Positions 1 to 12,200 of a DNA stretch of 64,000 nt are shown piece by piece. Within the stretch, counting starts at the first letter, position 1. Each line of letters opens with the position of its first letter. This stretch comes from Acanthornis magna (Eukaryota; Chordata; Aves; Passeriformes; Acanthizidae). The translations under genes and the position numbers were made by a program. The notes below the pieces were generated by a model. It saw only the letters and a list, made by a program, of their open reading frames with translations, was not told where the DNA came from and made no database searches. The stretch lies in the NCBI GenBank assembly GCA_036785705.1, contig JAWUZG010000029.1, forward strand, positions 12,973,501 to 13,037,500, written 5' to 3'.

Positions 1-1331
1 GCTATCAGTCTTTTTCTCCAGATGGTGCTGCCTCCATTCAGTTGCTCCATTGTTTCCTTCGTTATGCGAGTGGTTTCTTGATTAAAATTTGTCAACTGCC
101 CTTCCCCTAAGCATTCTCCAAATTCAAATAATATCTGCAGTTGTTAAATGAAAAAGAACAACAAATCCCAAACACAAAAAAACCCCTGCTCCCAAACAAA
201 GCCACTCACTAAAAATATTAAATGGAGAATGGAAATATTTTTTTCTGTACGTTCTCCCAGAACACAGGTGTAGAAGAGTTTGTCGGTACTGTGCCAAAGG
301 TCAGATGCTTATACGTGTCTCTGCACCTGCCTGCTCTCTGCTGTTAGCAAAGTAGATAACGGAACTTATTTTCCAGAAGTCCGGAATCCTTATTTTCCAG
401 ATTTTACACTTATACAGACAGTTTTAATGCTTAGATATTCCTGAAACAAACTATTTTCAAATGAAGCATTTCAGTTTGCATTGTCCCCCTAGTAACAGGG
501 GACAATTTTCAGCACTATCTCTCACTACTAGTTCTCATCGCTTTTCACCACTACTTCTCCTCAAAGTGTACTGGTACACCAGTAAAAGGAGAACTTTAGA
601 AGATTTGTAGTTTTAAGTATTGGAAAGAAAACACTTGAAATGCAGAGGGCCCTCTAATTTGTATTGACATTTTCAGCATTTAAAATGCTGGAATGAAACC
701 CTGTGAATAGCAAGTTTCATAAGAAGTCTTTGAAAATGCTGTGGTTCTGCTGAGGGAAGAAGTCTCTGGAGGACAGCTCTTACAATACTGCATCAGTACT
801 ACCTCCAGACCTGGCCAGACTGCACCAAGAAGCACAGCTATGTAGAGTCCAACAGCACATGAAAAAACCCACACTTCGAACATTTTAAAATTAGAGAAGA
901 TGCAAAGTTGGATGCTGGGGAAAAGTGTAGCCTTTTTTAATTTATCTACTTCAAACCCATCCGTTCTTGTCTATGTGCCTATTTTTCACATTCCACTCTG
1001 AAGTGAAGAAACCATGTGGCTATAACTTGCCTTTAAAATTGAGAGCTCCAGGAAAACTAAAGAAAAAATGATGCAAATATTTGCTTCAAGACACATTTCA
1101 GTTACATTTCACAAGATCTACACTTGGAAAACTGGAAAAACGAAGATTTTTTCACTGACATTCTCTACTTGAAGTTAAAGGACTGATAATCATTTCCTTT
1201 TTGCTTGTCACTGGGCATAAAATAAAAATATGAAACTCTGTCAAGATCTTATTATTACTCTACATATCAAAGAATTATAACTTTTTAAGCAAACTTACTA
1301 AATTTATTTATCTTTTCCTGACTGTATGATA
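1..1331. other. unassigned AT-rich non-coding DNA
   Basis: No gene, RNA or recognisable repeat is seen. The two short minus-strand reading frames here (67 and 68 codons) have no recognisable motif and are of the length expected by chance in AT-rich DNA. Confidence 0.5.
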
Positions 1332-1400
1332 TCTATGTATATGTGTATATATGTATATATGTGTATATATGTGTTTTATATATATATATATATAAATAAA
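1332..1400. repeat. TATG/TA microsatellite
   Basis: Alternating TATG, TGTATA and TA units run into an uninterrupted TA stretch, ending in TAAATAAATA. It is a compound simple repeat and likely to vary in length between individuals. A short minus-strand frame that reads IYIYIYIKHIY is only this repeat translated. Confidence 0.9.
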
Positions 1401-4400
1401 TACTGCACAACTGTCAGAAATAGAGCTTGGCAAAAAGGTGAAATATTTTACACTTAAAATTACAGCCCTATGGGTTTTTTCCACAAAATGCAGTTCCCAT
1501 AGTTTGACGAACATTTTAGTATGAAATTTGGAGTCCTTAAAATCAGTGGTAAAAGCCTGATTGACTTCTTTCAGTCAGAAGTTCTCTTTTCTTTTCAAGA
1601 CGTCTGTCAAACACTTTACCTTTAATGGCTTATAAGTGGTCCTAAATTCTCCAAATCAAACCACTTGTTCAGTCAGGTAAGGTTTTCTCACATCCCAGGA
1701 TTTACCTGTGCAAAATGCACACAGGCCAGAGCCAGGAATTAGATTTTTCAAAGGTAACTAGAGTCTCAAATTTGATTTTTCATCAAGGAAGGCTAAACCT
1801 TTTTTCTGTGTTTCAAAATGGGGAAACAGAACAAAGGTCCTAAGATTGTAATGTATTTCCAACATCTTAGTATGGCTCTTCTCTATTGCTTGGAACTTGT
1901 GGAAAACATGACTGGACATTTCATGAACACTTCATTTTCAAACATAATATTGTGACTGCACTGATACGTTGTGCCACATATAGTTATATCAGCCATGAGC
2001 GGTGAGAAGACTGGAGGTCACAGGAGCTCAGTGAACATGAAGGGCACAGTACTTGTGTTGGAAGCCTACTTCTTGGATCCTGTGTCAGAAAGAGAGACAC
2101 AGACATTTATTTCTTCTATCCCAGTTGAGCCCTATTTCTAGAACTGTAGGTCATAATCTGCTGTCCTTTTAAAAAACTGACCTTTTATGGAGTTCCAAGT
2201 TTTTCAGGGTTCCATTATCAAGTTAATCCATTCCCAGAAAGTATCTATAAAATCTGATAATGTGATTTATTTTGATAGCCAATTTGTAACCACGGCATGT
2301 GCGGCCTCAAACATATTTTGAGGTGTTCTGAGAGGCCTGAACTAACTTCTTCAGTGCATCTGTGAAGGTCTGATTTGCTTCATACTAGCTGATCTGAGTA
2401 CCAGTAACAGTCTGACAAGAGAAACACGGAAATCTTGTCCAAAAAACAAATTAAGTCAGATGGCACTGAGTGTCATCCATGAGACAGGATACTGAAAACA
2501 AATAGTTTAAAAGAAAGGTTGGAAGGGTATACAGCACTGCTCTCACTGCAGTGAGTCTGTACCTTTAACTTTGCTTCTTCCAGAGGGTAGGAAATATTTC
2601 ACTTTTAAACCCAGGTTTCAGGTTCACTCCCAGCTTTTGTCTTGTGTTAAAGTAAGTGATACATGTTACCCTTCTGTGTCATTCCCATGAATCCCTAAGC
2701 CATTCATTCCACAGCATGCTAGACAAAGACTGTGATGCTTGAAAGAGCAGTTTATGCAATTGTAAGCCCTTTAAACAGACAGAGGATGGAAAGCTTAAAG
2801 GCTTGCAAAGCCTGATTGCAGTCTGTGCCTTCAATTTGCACAATGGCTCTAATAAAGGATATGGAACCATAGTAGAAAATGGATCCTGAGAGGTCCTGAC
2901 AAGTTTGTTTCCAGGCAAATTTTTCACCCCCTATGTGGGGGTGTAGGATGGAAGAGATTGTCTGAAATGTCCAAGATTACAAGTTGCAATATGAAATCAT
3001 AGGAACTAGAACAGCATGCTGTGAAAATCCAACCAGCATGGAAGGGATTAGCCTTTTAAATGAAACACAACCAGAAGCATATTATTCCAACCCCAAAGTT
3101 CCTGCAGGACACACACTTGACAAAAATCTATCTAGTGAAATTTTATTTGCATTTCCAAAAGAAGTGCATCATCCAGTCCCAAAAATGGACTTATTTTACT
3201 TGTTTCCATGGCAACTGTTTGCCTTTCAGAGCTACCAAGTGAAATGAATGGTGAAAAAACACTTTGTATGGTAAATTGATTCCCTGTTCTTCACCCCATA
3301 TATGCAGCACTGCTTCACTTAAAGGTGCTTAGTGGTTTAGCTCTATCATGTTTCTAAATAGATATTTGTACTGTTTTCATAGATAACATTAATCCTAAAC
3401 CATGAACATCAGAAGCCTTAGTAAAACACTTTTAACATAGTTTAGATTTATGTTTGTAACAAAGTCTTAATTTTGATCATGTCATAACTCAAAATGTCTT
3501 TGCAGACCATCCGTCAAACAGCCTGACTTTTAAAACATTCTGATATTCTTGGTGGGGCCATATATTGTCCACTTGGGAGCAAACATTACAACTAACTCAT
3601 TGTTTCATATAGGACTACACAAGTGGAGAATTGTTGTGGCTGCTGTGGTCTAAAGGCACAGGAGAAAAAATTAGAATTAGAAACCATTCCCTTTTTTTTA
3701 AACTTAGAAAAGCTGAAAGGTATACAAACACTTCCTCATGTCTGAAACAGAACCTGCCGATTCAATAGCTAAACTGGGTTATATAACTCATTTTTCTCTG
3801 AAGTGGATGTGATTTTTATTTGTGCTTTCTACTGGATCCTATGTAAGTTACCTTGAGCTTCTTTCCCATTTGTCACATCATTTAACACAGAAATGTCCTT
3901 GTGGTGGTTATTCTTTTCTTTATGCAGTTGTTCTTCAAGTGCTCCATGATCCCATTATTTTCTACAAGTTCATCTTAACCATGTGTACTAAACTTTCCTG
4001 TCTTGTATCCCTATCCCATTCTTATGGTGAAAGGCCAAAGATATTTTAGATCTCAGGAGGAACATTAAATCAAAGAAAGAATTCAGCCAAGACTATTTAA
4101 TTGAAAACTGCCCCAGGAAGAAACTGAGGAAACTGAATCACAGTTTCTGCATTTTTCTCTTAACAAAATAGCCAATTTGCAAGCTTTCAGGTATGGGACA
4201 TTTGAGAGAAGATGAATGATGTAGCAGATTTATAAGAACAGCTCACTTTGGAGAAGGGAACCCTTCTTGCATGCTTGCAAGTTGATAAATTGACATGTGA
4301 TGATGCTATTGTGAAGACATTTTTCAATGCAGAGTCAAACATAAATAGGCAAGAATACTTACACCAGAAGTGAGTACACCACTGAAGTTAGCTCACACCT

Positions 4401-5299
4401 CTTTATATGTGCCATAGGATCACTAGTTAGGACCTAAGAAACCCACACCTTGGATAGGTAAAAGATATTGAAGTTTCAGGTCTAAGACCTCAGTCGAGCA
4501 GAATGAACTTGAACTTAAATTTCCAATATCCCAGTCTATTGCTCTGGCTATTGATTTTCACGCTGGAAGTATCACCTTGTCTGAAGAAACTTTCATCTCC
4601 CCTTATGAAATAAATGTAAAAGTCAAAGCACATTTGTTTCTACAAAAGGTTAGAATTTTGAAAAACTACCTTTTTTTTCTAAAGACAGTAAGTAACAGCT
4701 ACCCTTAGAAATCCCTTAGTCTATTTGGACTTCTTTCTGTTTCAATAAATAACAGGGTACTTAGACACACTGTGTAGTTGCAAAAACATATTGTCATATG
4801 TGATTTCTTGTGGATATAAAAAAGATACAGATTCTAATTTGTGATCTATCTGGGAGAAAGAAAAAAAAGCATTGTATTTACGTATGCTTGTGTAAAGACC
4901 ATCCTTTTTTTGCAAAGCCAAATAATAAAGGTCTGCACTGCTTCGCATACAAAAACCTTATTATTAAAATTTATCTAGAAACTATACCTTCTCATTGAAA
5001 TCTCACTACCAAAGTTTTAAGTCTGGTACATATCTCAGGCTTGTAAACAGGAATAATGGTTAGGAGCTTGTTAGGATCATTACCTGCCTCACTAAACAGA
5101 AATATAGGGGGATTTATCTCTATTTCTATGGGCCTCTGCTCTGTGTTGTTTCACAAAACACTGATAGGATGTAGTGCTTGGGATACTGCCCTGAAAAACA
5201 CTGCCTCAAACACTCATGCATCAGCAGTGACTGCTGAATCAAGCCAGGCAATAGCCAATAATACCATTAACCACAAAAGGCTGATTTCTAGAGCTCTGC
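1401..5299. other. unassigned non-coding DNA
   Basis: AT-rich sequence with no supported gene. The frame at 2984-3247 (87 codons, plus strand) overlaps a second frame at 3060-3242, has no domain I recognise, and shows no coding-like bias. No tRNA, CR1 or SINE signature was noticed. Confidence 0.5.
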
Positions 5300-5560
5300 A
5301 GGGGAAAGCACGCTCCGTGAATAACGAGATATTGTGGAGTGGGCTGTAAATGCACTGTAACCGCCCCATCTGCTGGTGCGGGCTCAGGCTGCACACAGGC
5401 GCCCTGGAAGCTTCCAGCTCACTCTGAGCAGGTCAGGGCTTTGGCTGGGGGTTGTGTCACGAAACATCTGGGCTCAGGTGTGGCTCAAGAATAGCCCTGG
5501 CCAGGTCAGCCCTGGGTCACTGGGCAAGAGTGCAGGGGGAGAAACTCTGTTGACTGTCTG
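5300..5560. other. GC-richer island of unknown function
   Basis: This stretch is clearly richer in G and C than its flanks and holds several CpG dinucleotides (CACGCTCCG, TAACCGCCCC, GGTGCGGGC, AGGCGCCC). It has no TATA box or good splice pair and no recognisable repeat. It could be a conserved regulatory element, a short decayed repeat, or chance. Short frames on both strands overlap here and have no recognisable product. Confidence 0.3.
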
Positions 5561-8500
5561 GTTTGTTCCCAAACCCCTGGCAGTGTTACCAACTGCTCGT
5601 TAGTAAGCAATTTCTTCTGTATGCATAAACAGCTGTGCCATCTCCACCTTCTGAGGGATGCAGCATGTGGTGAGCATGATGCAACGAAATACCAGCTTTG
5701 ATCAGCTCCAGCCCACTGATATGCCAGCCAAACCACTCATGATTTATGAGAGATGCATCGTGACTATAGTTACTACTGCTAATAGCAGCATTACTAGTAG
5801 AATTATTGCAGCATTCCTTAATAACTACTGCTGAATAAAGTTATATGCCATATTATTATATAATAACTGACCTGAAGTACAGACTGATGATGGGAGACTA
5901 TTAAAAACTTATCCACATAGTACCTCAAGGGCAAATAATGATGTTTGGGTGTTTGTGATTTTGTTTGACTTTTGTCAGGTGAAGTGAGAGGCAATGACCC
6001 ATAGAAGACCAAGATCATGTTTCTCCTCTGCTTAATTCTGGCCAAAATTCCAAGTCACAAACCCAGCTTTTATTTAGTGTGCTTCCCAATATGGAAGTCC
6101 CACAAAGGTAGTTCGTGTGTTGCTGATTATAAGCAAGAGAGAGTTATAAGCCAGTTCATCACATTTATGTTATGAACGTATTCCATTGCTTTGTAAAGAC
6201 ACAACAGTATGGCACAAGTAACATGAAAGCAAAGCCCTCTGAACTTGAAATTCTCAATTGCAGAATTTAATTTTTTCTAAACAAAAACAAAGGTGTTGGC
6301 TGCTTGCATTCCCCCTTTCTCCCCTTCCCTGAGCTGCTCATAAAATTGAATTATCTAAAATCTAATGTAGGAGAATGGAGTCTTTGGAACATTAATACTG
6401 TGTTGCTATTTCATTCTATTCTGTTTCAGGAAACAAATATCAAGTGAGCTTATTTTGTTCTCGAGCCATCACTAACTAGTTAAAATATCATGATTTAAGC
6501 ATCAAAGTACTGTTTTGCACATCAAATAGGGCACATAAAAAGGTTTTAAGTAGTAACTAATGTTCATTACAACAAAAACACAGTAAGAATACTGAAAAAT
6601 ACAAAACATGATGATCTATAACATATCAAAACATAGCTTGCACCTATCTGGTTTAGTCCTATTTGGGCTGCCTTTTCTGATCACAAAACTCTTGATGGAT
6701 ATGCCAGAACCCTTCTCTTCAAACCTTCAGGTAAAACCAGGACTTTTTTCCCCCCTGAATTTCCTTTCTCTACCCTGCAACACCTTTCACACATCAAAAA
6801 AGTCCTTTCAGCAATGTAGCCTAACATGCAAATTTTTTTTTCTTCTTTTAGAACTCTGCAAGCTATGGATATGTCTACAGTGAGCTATAGGTCATAGTCT
6901 ATCATCTAGGGCAATAATGTTAGAGGAGAGAAAAACAATTACCCTGTTAATTTTAGAAAAAATTCCTCTCATTGAGATCGCTTGGAAAGCACCTAAGTAC
7001 TTCTGCACTTTAAATTAGTGAAACTGAAGCTGCTGGAGTACTTACAGGATTTTTACAATTATAGACATATTGACAGGACCGCTGAATGAAAAGGCTGTGA
7101 TGAATCAAGACTAACATTTGGTGACTTCTTTTCCCTCTCACAGAGATAAGCACTTTGGATTTGTCCTTTTTGCTGACAGAGTTGCCATTAACAGAGATGA
7201 ATAAATGTACTCTGGACAGGCACCACCTCACCCACCATCATGGAAAGAGCCACCACCCCTGCTCTTTCAACTTCCCCAACCACACAACTGCTCATCTAGT
7301 GTTCTCCCAGTTCATTCATGTTTTGTGAGGATAGCATGACATAGATTTTTCTGTTATGATCAGTGGCCTAAAAAGTCACAGCTTTGTAAATCTGACTAAG
7401 CTGCTCTTCTCACTGCAGACCCCTCAAAGGTTCTAAGGTACCTTTGAGGAGCAGCGTCCGGAATATATGGAAGCTGGTCAGGTCAGAACCATGAACTTCT
7501 GAAGATGGTAGGGGGGTACTGCTGATTTTAATGGGGAGAAACTGAACCCAGAAAATTAAGGCGGTGTTGTGTAAGGAGGCAGTGAAGTTCCTTTTCAATC
7601 TCTTGGGTTATCCAGATGAACAAAGGATAGAAAAGATGATTTAAAAATATAACTTAACTTTGGTTATTCTTTGAATTTTTGCTTCATTTTCTTTTTTCTC
7701 TCATGGTATATTTTTGCTATTGTATATTGCCTTGATCCTCCAAGTGCAACAAAACAATGTGTGAAACACTACAAAAAACAAAAAGAGAAAAAAGAAAAAT
7801 AAAAGAAATTCCACACAAAGTGCATTAATAAGGTGACAGAACATGTATTTATGTGTGAAGTTCGGTCTGTGAAGAAGAATTCTGCTTCCTTTTAAGAGTG
7901 AGAGAATACATTTTAAGCTGTCCCTTTCTTGCTCTTCAGATGTGTATTCCTTAGTTATATGTGCAGAAAAATGTAGAGGAAATGCCTACATTTGAAGACA
8001 GCTGACTAAAGCTTCCAGATATGAACATCTTACAAATGAGACCTATTTACATATGAAAAAAAGCAATACTGACAAACAGTATCACCCTGCACCAAATGCA
8101 AACTCTTAGTTCAGCACAACTTAGAAATGCTGATTCGAGAGGTACACCAAGGAATTAAAAGCTTGATCCAGAGCACACTGAAATTGATAACAAGGCCTAT
8201 GTACACTTCAATGGGCTTTTGACTAAGTACAGTTGCAATTTTGTTACAGAGAATGGATTTTTTTCACCATGGTCCTCTGCAGGTGTCTGTAGCTGCAGCT
8301 GTGAAACACTCCAAAACTTCAGTTTACATTTATCACCTCAATTCAGGCTGTTCAATTTGTGCTACCCCCAGATTTTCCCCTTCTCTCTGAACCTACTTTC
8401 TACTCTGCTTCTGCAATAAATCCTTCTTCCCTGAGTTCTCACTGTATCTTTTCTACAAGTAGTCAGATGAATTTATTCACGTCCTAGCAGCCTTCCCCAT

Positions 8501-8962
8501 GTTTTGTGTGTGTTAATGAAGAGGCTGCAGTAGCAGGTTGGCACTATCCCAGCTGAGCTCTTCTTCACCACTTTCAGCCACTGCTGCCAAGGCAAATGGC
8601 AATTTTTGTGAATTGTGCTAGCTACTAAAGGAAATAGGATGTCTTTGAGCAAATTTGATCTGGAGGTTAGCCTGAGGGGAGCACAGTATTTTAATTTTCT
8701 GAACAGTTGTATGGTTCTGGTATACAATCTTCATGAGAAGAAAATCTGAACCATCATATTTCTGAGGGAAAGAGAGCTACTCACACTAACATCAGACCTC
8801 TTTGTAGAGGGTGCCTCCCTCAGCAATGGTGCTTCAAGGTTCAGTCTTGCCCAAAGCAAGGAAGGCTGAATGCAATCCCCTGACATGGACAATAGCTTGT
8901 AACCTTCCTTCTCTCTGGACTGGTAAAACTTGACTGTATCCTGTGCTTGACTAACAATTTTG
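5561..8962. other. unassigned non-coding DNA
   Basis: AT-rich, with scattered short reading frames of 60-91 codons that lack motifs. A pyrimidine-rich tract ending in TTTTAG near 6830-6851 resembles a splice acceptor, but the frame after it closes within about 40 bases. Nothing else recognised. Confidence 0.5.
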
Positions 8963-8975
8963 TGTTTAGGAGATT
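8963..8975 (+). repeat. left target-site duplication of CR1 insertion
   Basis: The 13-mer TGTTTAGGAGATT lies immediately before the CR1 3' fragment and recurs without mismatch at 9234-9246, immediately after it. The bases outside the repeat differ on the two sides, so the identity is limited to these 13 bases. It is best read as the duplicated target site. Confidence 0.8.
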
Positions 8976-9233
8976 CATGGCCTGAAATTATGTCAACAGA
9001 GGTTTAGGTTGAATATTAGAAAAAGGTTCTTCCCCCAGAGCGGGGGTTGGGCACTGGAACAGGCTTCCCAGGGAAGTGGCCACAGCACCAAACCTGACAG
9101 AGCTCAAGAAGTGTTTGGACAGCTCTCCTGGGCATATGGCGTGACTCTTGGGGTGTCCTGCACAGGGCCAGGAGTTGGACTCAATCTTTGTGGGTCCGTC
9201 CCAACTCAGCATATTCTGTGATTCTGTGTCTGT
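8976..9233 (+). mobile_element. CR1 LINE, 5'-truncated 3' end
   Basis: A copy of the 3' end of a CR1 non-LTR retrotransposon. It covers the last ORF2 codons and the 3' UTR. The plus-strand translation shows a decayed ORF2 tail (a RFFPQSGGWALEQ-like segment followed by PGSGHSTKPDRAQEVFGQ-type residues in an alternative frame). The 3' UTR has the CR1 hallmarks GGAGTTGGACTC and TGGGTCCGTCCCAACTCAG, then two ATTCTGTG octamers (9213-9228), the microsatellite at which CR1 reverse transcription starts. Severe 5' truncation is normal for CR1. The copy cannot move by itself. The flanking direct repeat fixes its borders. Reading frames at 9009-9221 (plus) and 8988-9212 (minus) are translations of this repeat, not host genes. 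Confidence 0.93.
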
Positions 9234-9246
9234 TGTTTAGGAGATT
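9234..9246 (+). repeat. right target-site duplication of CR1 insertion
   Basis: Exact second copy of TGTTTAGGAGATT, five bases after the last ATTCTGTG octamer. It pairs with 8963-8975. Confidence 0.8.
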
Positions 9247-12200
9247 TAGATTCTTTTCTTTGACTGATTCAGAGAAGAATCTGTTCCATTTGAATTGTTC
9301 AAGAATGGCTGGGCCATAACAATTGCACTTTTTTGTTTAAATAGGAATGATCAGCCACATTGTTTTAGTCTCTTTAATTGTGTGGCTAACATTGAATGGA
9401 AATAAAGCAAGCCATCCTCAAGGAGAGAGCTTACACTTGCATCAATTCTAATAAGTAGAATCACATATTTATGCAGTCATTCCTGACATATACATAGGAA
9501 ATTAAATTGTTCACCCAAGCTACCACTAACAGTGAATGATCAACAAAGAGCACTCTGGTTTAGCGTGCCCATGTTGAATATGGGACTATGTGAAGTGGTC
9601 ATTATCTGTCCTGGGGTAAAGTTGATGGAGCTACCTACAGCATAACTCTCAAAGAGAGCCAGCCTAACCACTCCACTCTGCAGTATGACCTCAGCTCCAG
9701 CTGTGACACTGTTCTCTAAAACCAAGTAGTACTCTTTAACCCAGGTAATTTAGCCCACCTGAGAGCAAATGTTTTCTTTTCCTGGTTCTGCTGCATACTT
9801 CACTTGTTATGGCCCATTTTAACAGCTCTTTCAGCTGCATTTAGTCTTTTGAGAAGTCAGATTGATTTTTATTCTGGCTACTAGACATTGCTCGAGATCA
9901 AACATTATGGACAGTACTTCACTGTCATCTAAGCCACTGCTGTAGTGGTGGCTGTTTTGTAATGCAAAAGCCCAGCTGTCTGCTGCTATGTGATAAGTGC
10001 TAAAAACGGTACATTGCAATCCAAGCTCCTGTAGCATTATAGCCAAAAGAGAATTACAAATGGCATGGCTGCTCTAAGGAAAGGCTGTAAACAGTTGCAC
10101 AAGATGCACTCCAGTGATTCTTATCATGGAGTGGAGAATGGCATTTTCACTCGTAAGAAATACTTATCTCCAGAGTGTACTACTGCTACCTTGCTGCCAA
10201 TTAGTGCTTCCTGGGAATGAACAGACACCATATGCTTTTAGGCCATGACATTTGATTAATGACTCTAGCACAGAGTCACCTGAGGAAAGAGTGGTGTCAT
10301 TAACAAAAAGGAGTCAATAACTGTAGCATGGTCTCTCCACAATATTTTGTGGGAAGGTGAGCGAAGGAAGTGAAAGGAATTAGCGCAGGAGAATAATGAT
10401 CATAGCTGTCTTTAGACAGCTTCCCAGAGGGCAGGTATTGGACAGCTTTTGCATGGATGGGGCTGTTCCCCATGCAATAGCCTCCATCTGGTTATATATC
10501 ACTGAAGTAGACTGAATCCCTGCAAAGGGGAAGATGACATCCACAGGCAAACCCAGGGACATCTGAACAGAAGCATTTGTAGCCTTGTAACTTGAACCTC
10601 AGACAAGGCCACAAATGCAGTTCTGCTCGTGGGAGACCTTGAGAACATCACGATAGTCTTGGAGGGGTTGGGGCTGATGTGCAGCCCTTCTGCTAACTCA
10701 TGGCCTGATCTTTCTAGCAGTTTTAACAACTCAGCTTTAGCAGCCCAACAACCCAAAGAAGTAAATAGGACTAACAGAATTATCAGCATCTTTATGTAGC
10801 AGGCTTACTTCATGAACATAAAGTAAGTAACATGAAAGTATGAATGTAGAAGTTTGATTTATGAACTGAGTTTGATAAATACAAACCATCAGTCACAATT
10901 TTACTAACACACATTCATCTAACTTCCAACAAAGCCAAGTAAGTGAGAGACAAAAGGAACTACCGAAAGCCAAAATGGGTCTGCAAAACTGCAGAGAAGG
11001 TACCTTCTTTTTTTCATCTAGCATTCTCCCATTCACTATGGAGTACAGCTTACACAAATATTTGGATCAATGTATCACTCCCAAGCCCCAGTAGTATCTC
11101 ATTTTCTGCAAGATACAAGAAACCTGTGTGAGGTTCACAGCCTGAGTCATGACAAATTTCCGAGGGCCAAGTTTTATCTCTAAGACTTGTTTATTTACTT
11201 GTTGGTATAAATATTATAAGTCTTTGATTTAAACTCAGACCTTCCATCTGAACATGTTATGCTTTTTGATGGCAAACTGCTTAAAATTTCAGAACATAAA
11301 TGACCAAGGAAGAAGAGGAACCAACACAGAAACGTTTAATTCTCAGCTTTTCACTCTAACAGCTGCATTCCATAGAAAAGTTATGGATAACAAATGCAAC
11401 ATCAACCTGAATATTTAATGTTTCCCAAATAGAGTAATGTTATGTATAATCATTAAAGGGCACGCAAAAGACTGAGCAACCTCACAAAAAGCCTGACCAA
11501 CAGCAATAATCATCTTCAAAGAATTGAACTGAGAAAAAAAAAAAATCAAACGAGCATAACACAGATAGCATAATAGAAATGAGCACAGAACAAAACTTAA
11601 GGTTTGCATTTTTTGCCCTCCTAGCTTGGATGACAGCGTGAAAACCTTATCACTAAGGCAACTAAGATTTAGGACCAAAACTCATGAGAGCAGCCATCAA
11701 TCTTTCTTCTCTCTGCACATTGCCTTGTAAAGACTTTCTGGTCAAAACATTCATGTCCCAGTTGTACCCAATTCTAGAGATTGTAACAGGAAAACATCTG
11801 ATGGCACAATTTGATTGTGACAATATAATCTTCTTGGAAATACAATAAAAAACCAATAAAATAATCACAGATTACAAAACAAATGTCAGCTGCTTAGTAT
11901 GGCACAAGGGCATTTAAGAAGTAGCTCCAGCTGCCAAACTCCTATTATTGCCTTACAAGTTAAAATTAATTGAAGAAAACAAGCAGGAAAGAAAATCATA
12001 AGGTTTGTAATCTGGTTATGAAAAGTATGTGGGGACAACAGAAGTTTAAGGACAGAGTTGTAGCACTGACCTGAATTCCGGAGAAAATAAAGTAAGGGAA
12101 GTAAGCATCATTAACAGCTCTCGGTGCTGTTCTTCAAAATCCCTTGACGCCAGAAAGCAGAAGTGAGGTAGGGAAGTTGGGGAGCCCTGCCAAGTTGGTC

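Noticed and set aside
6830..6893. Pyrimidine tract with TTTTAG and a 12-codon open tail as an exon
   Set aside because: Too short and without other support; T-rich acceptor-like tracts are frequent here.
9009..9221. 70-codon plus-strand frame and 74-codon antisense frame as genes
   Set aside because: Both lie inside the CR1 3' fragment and are translations of it.
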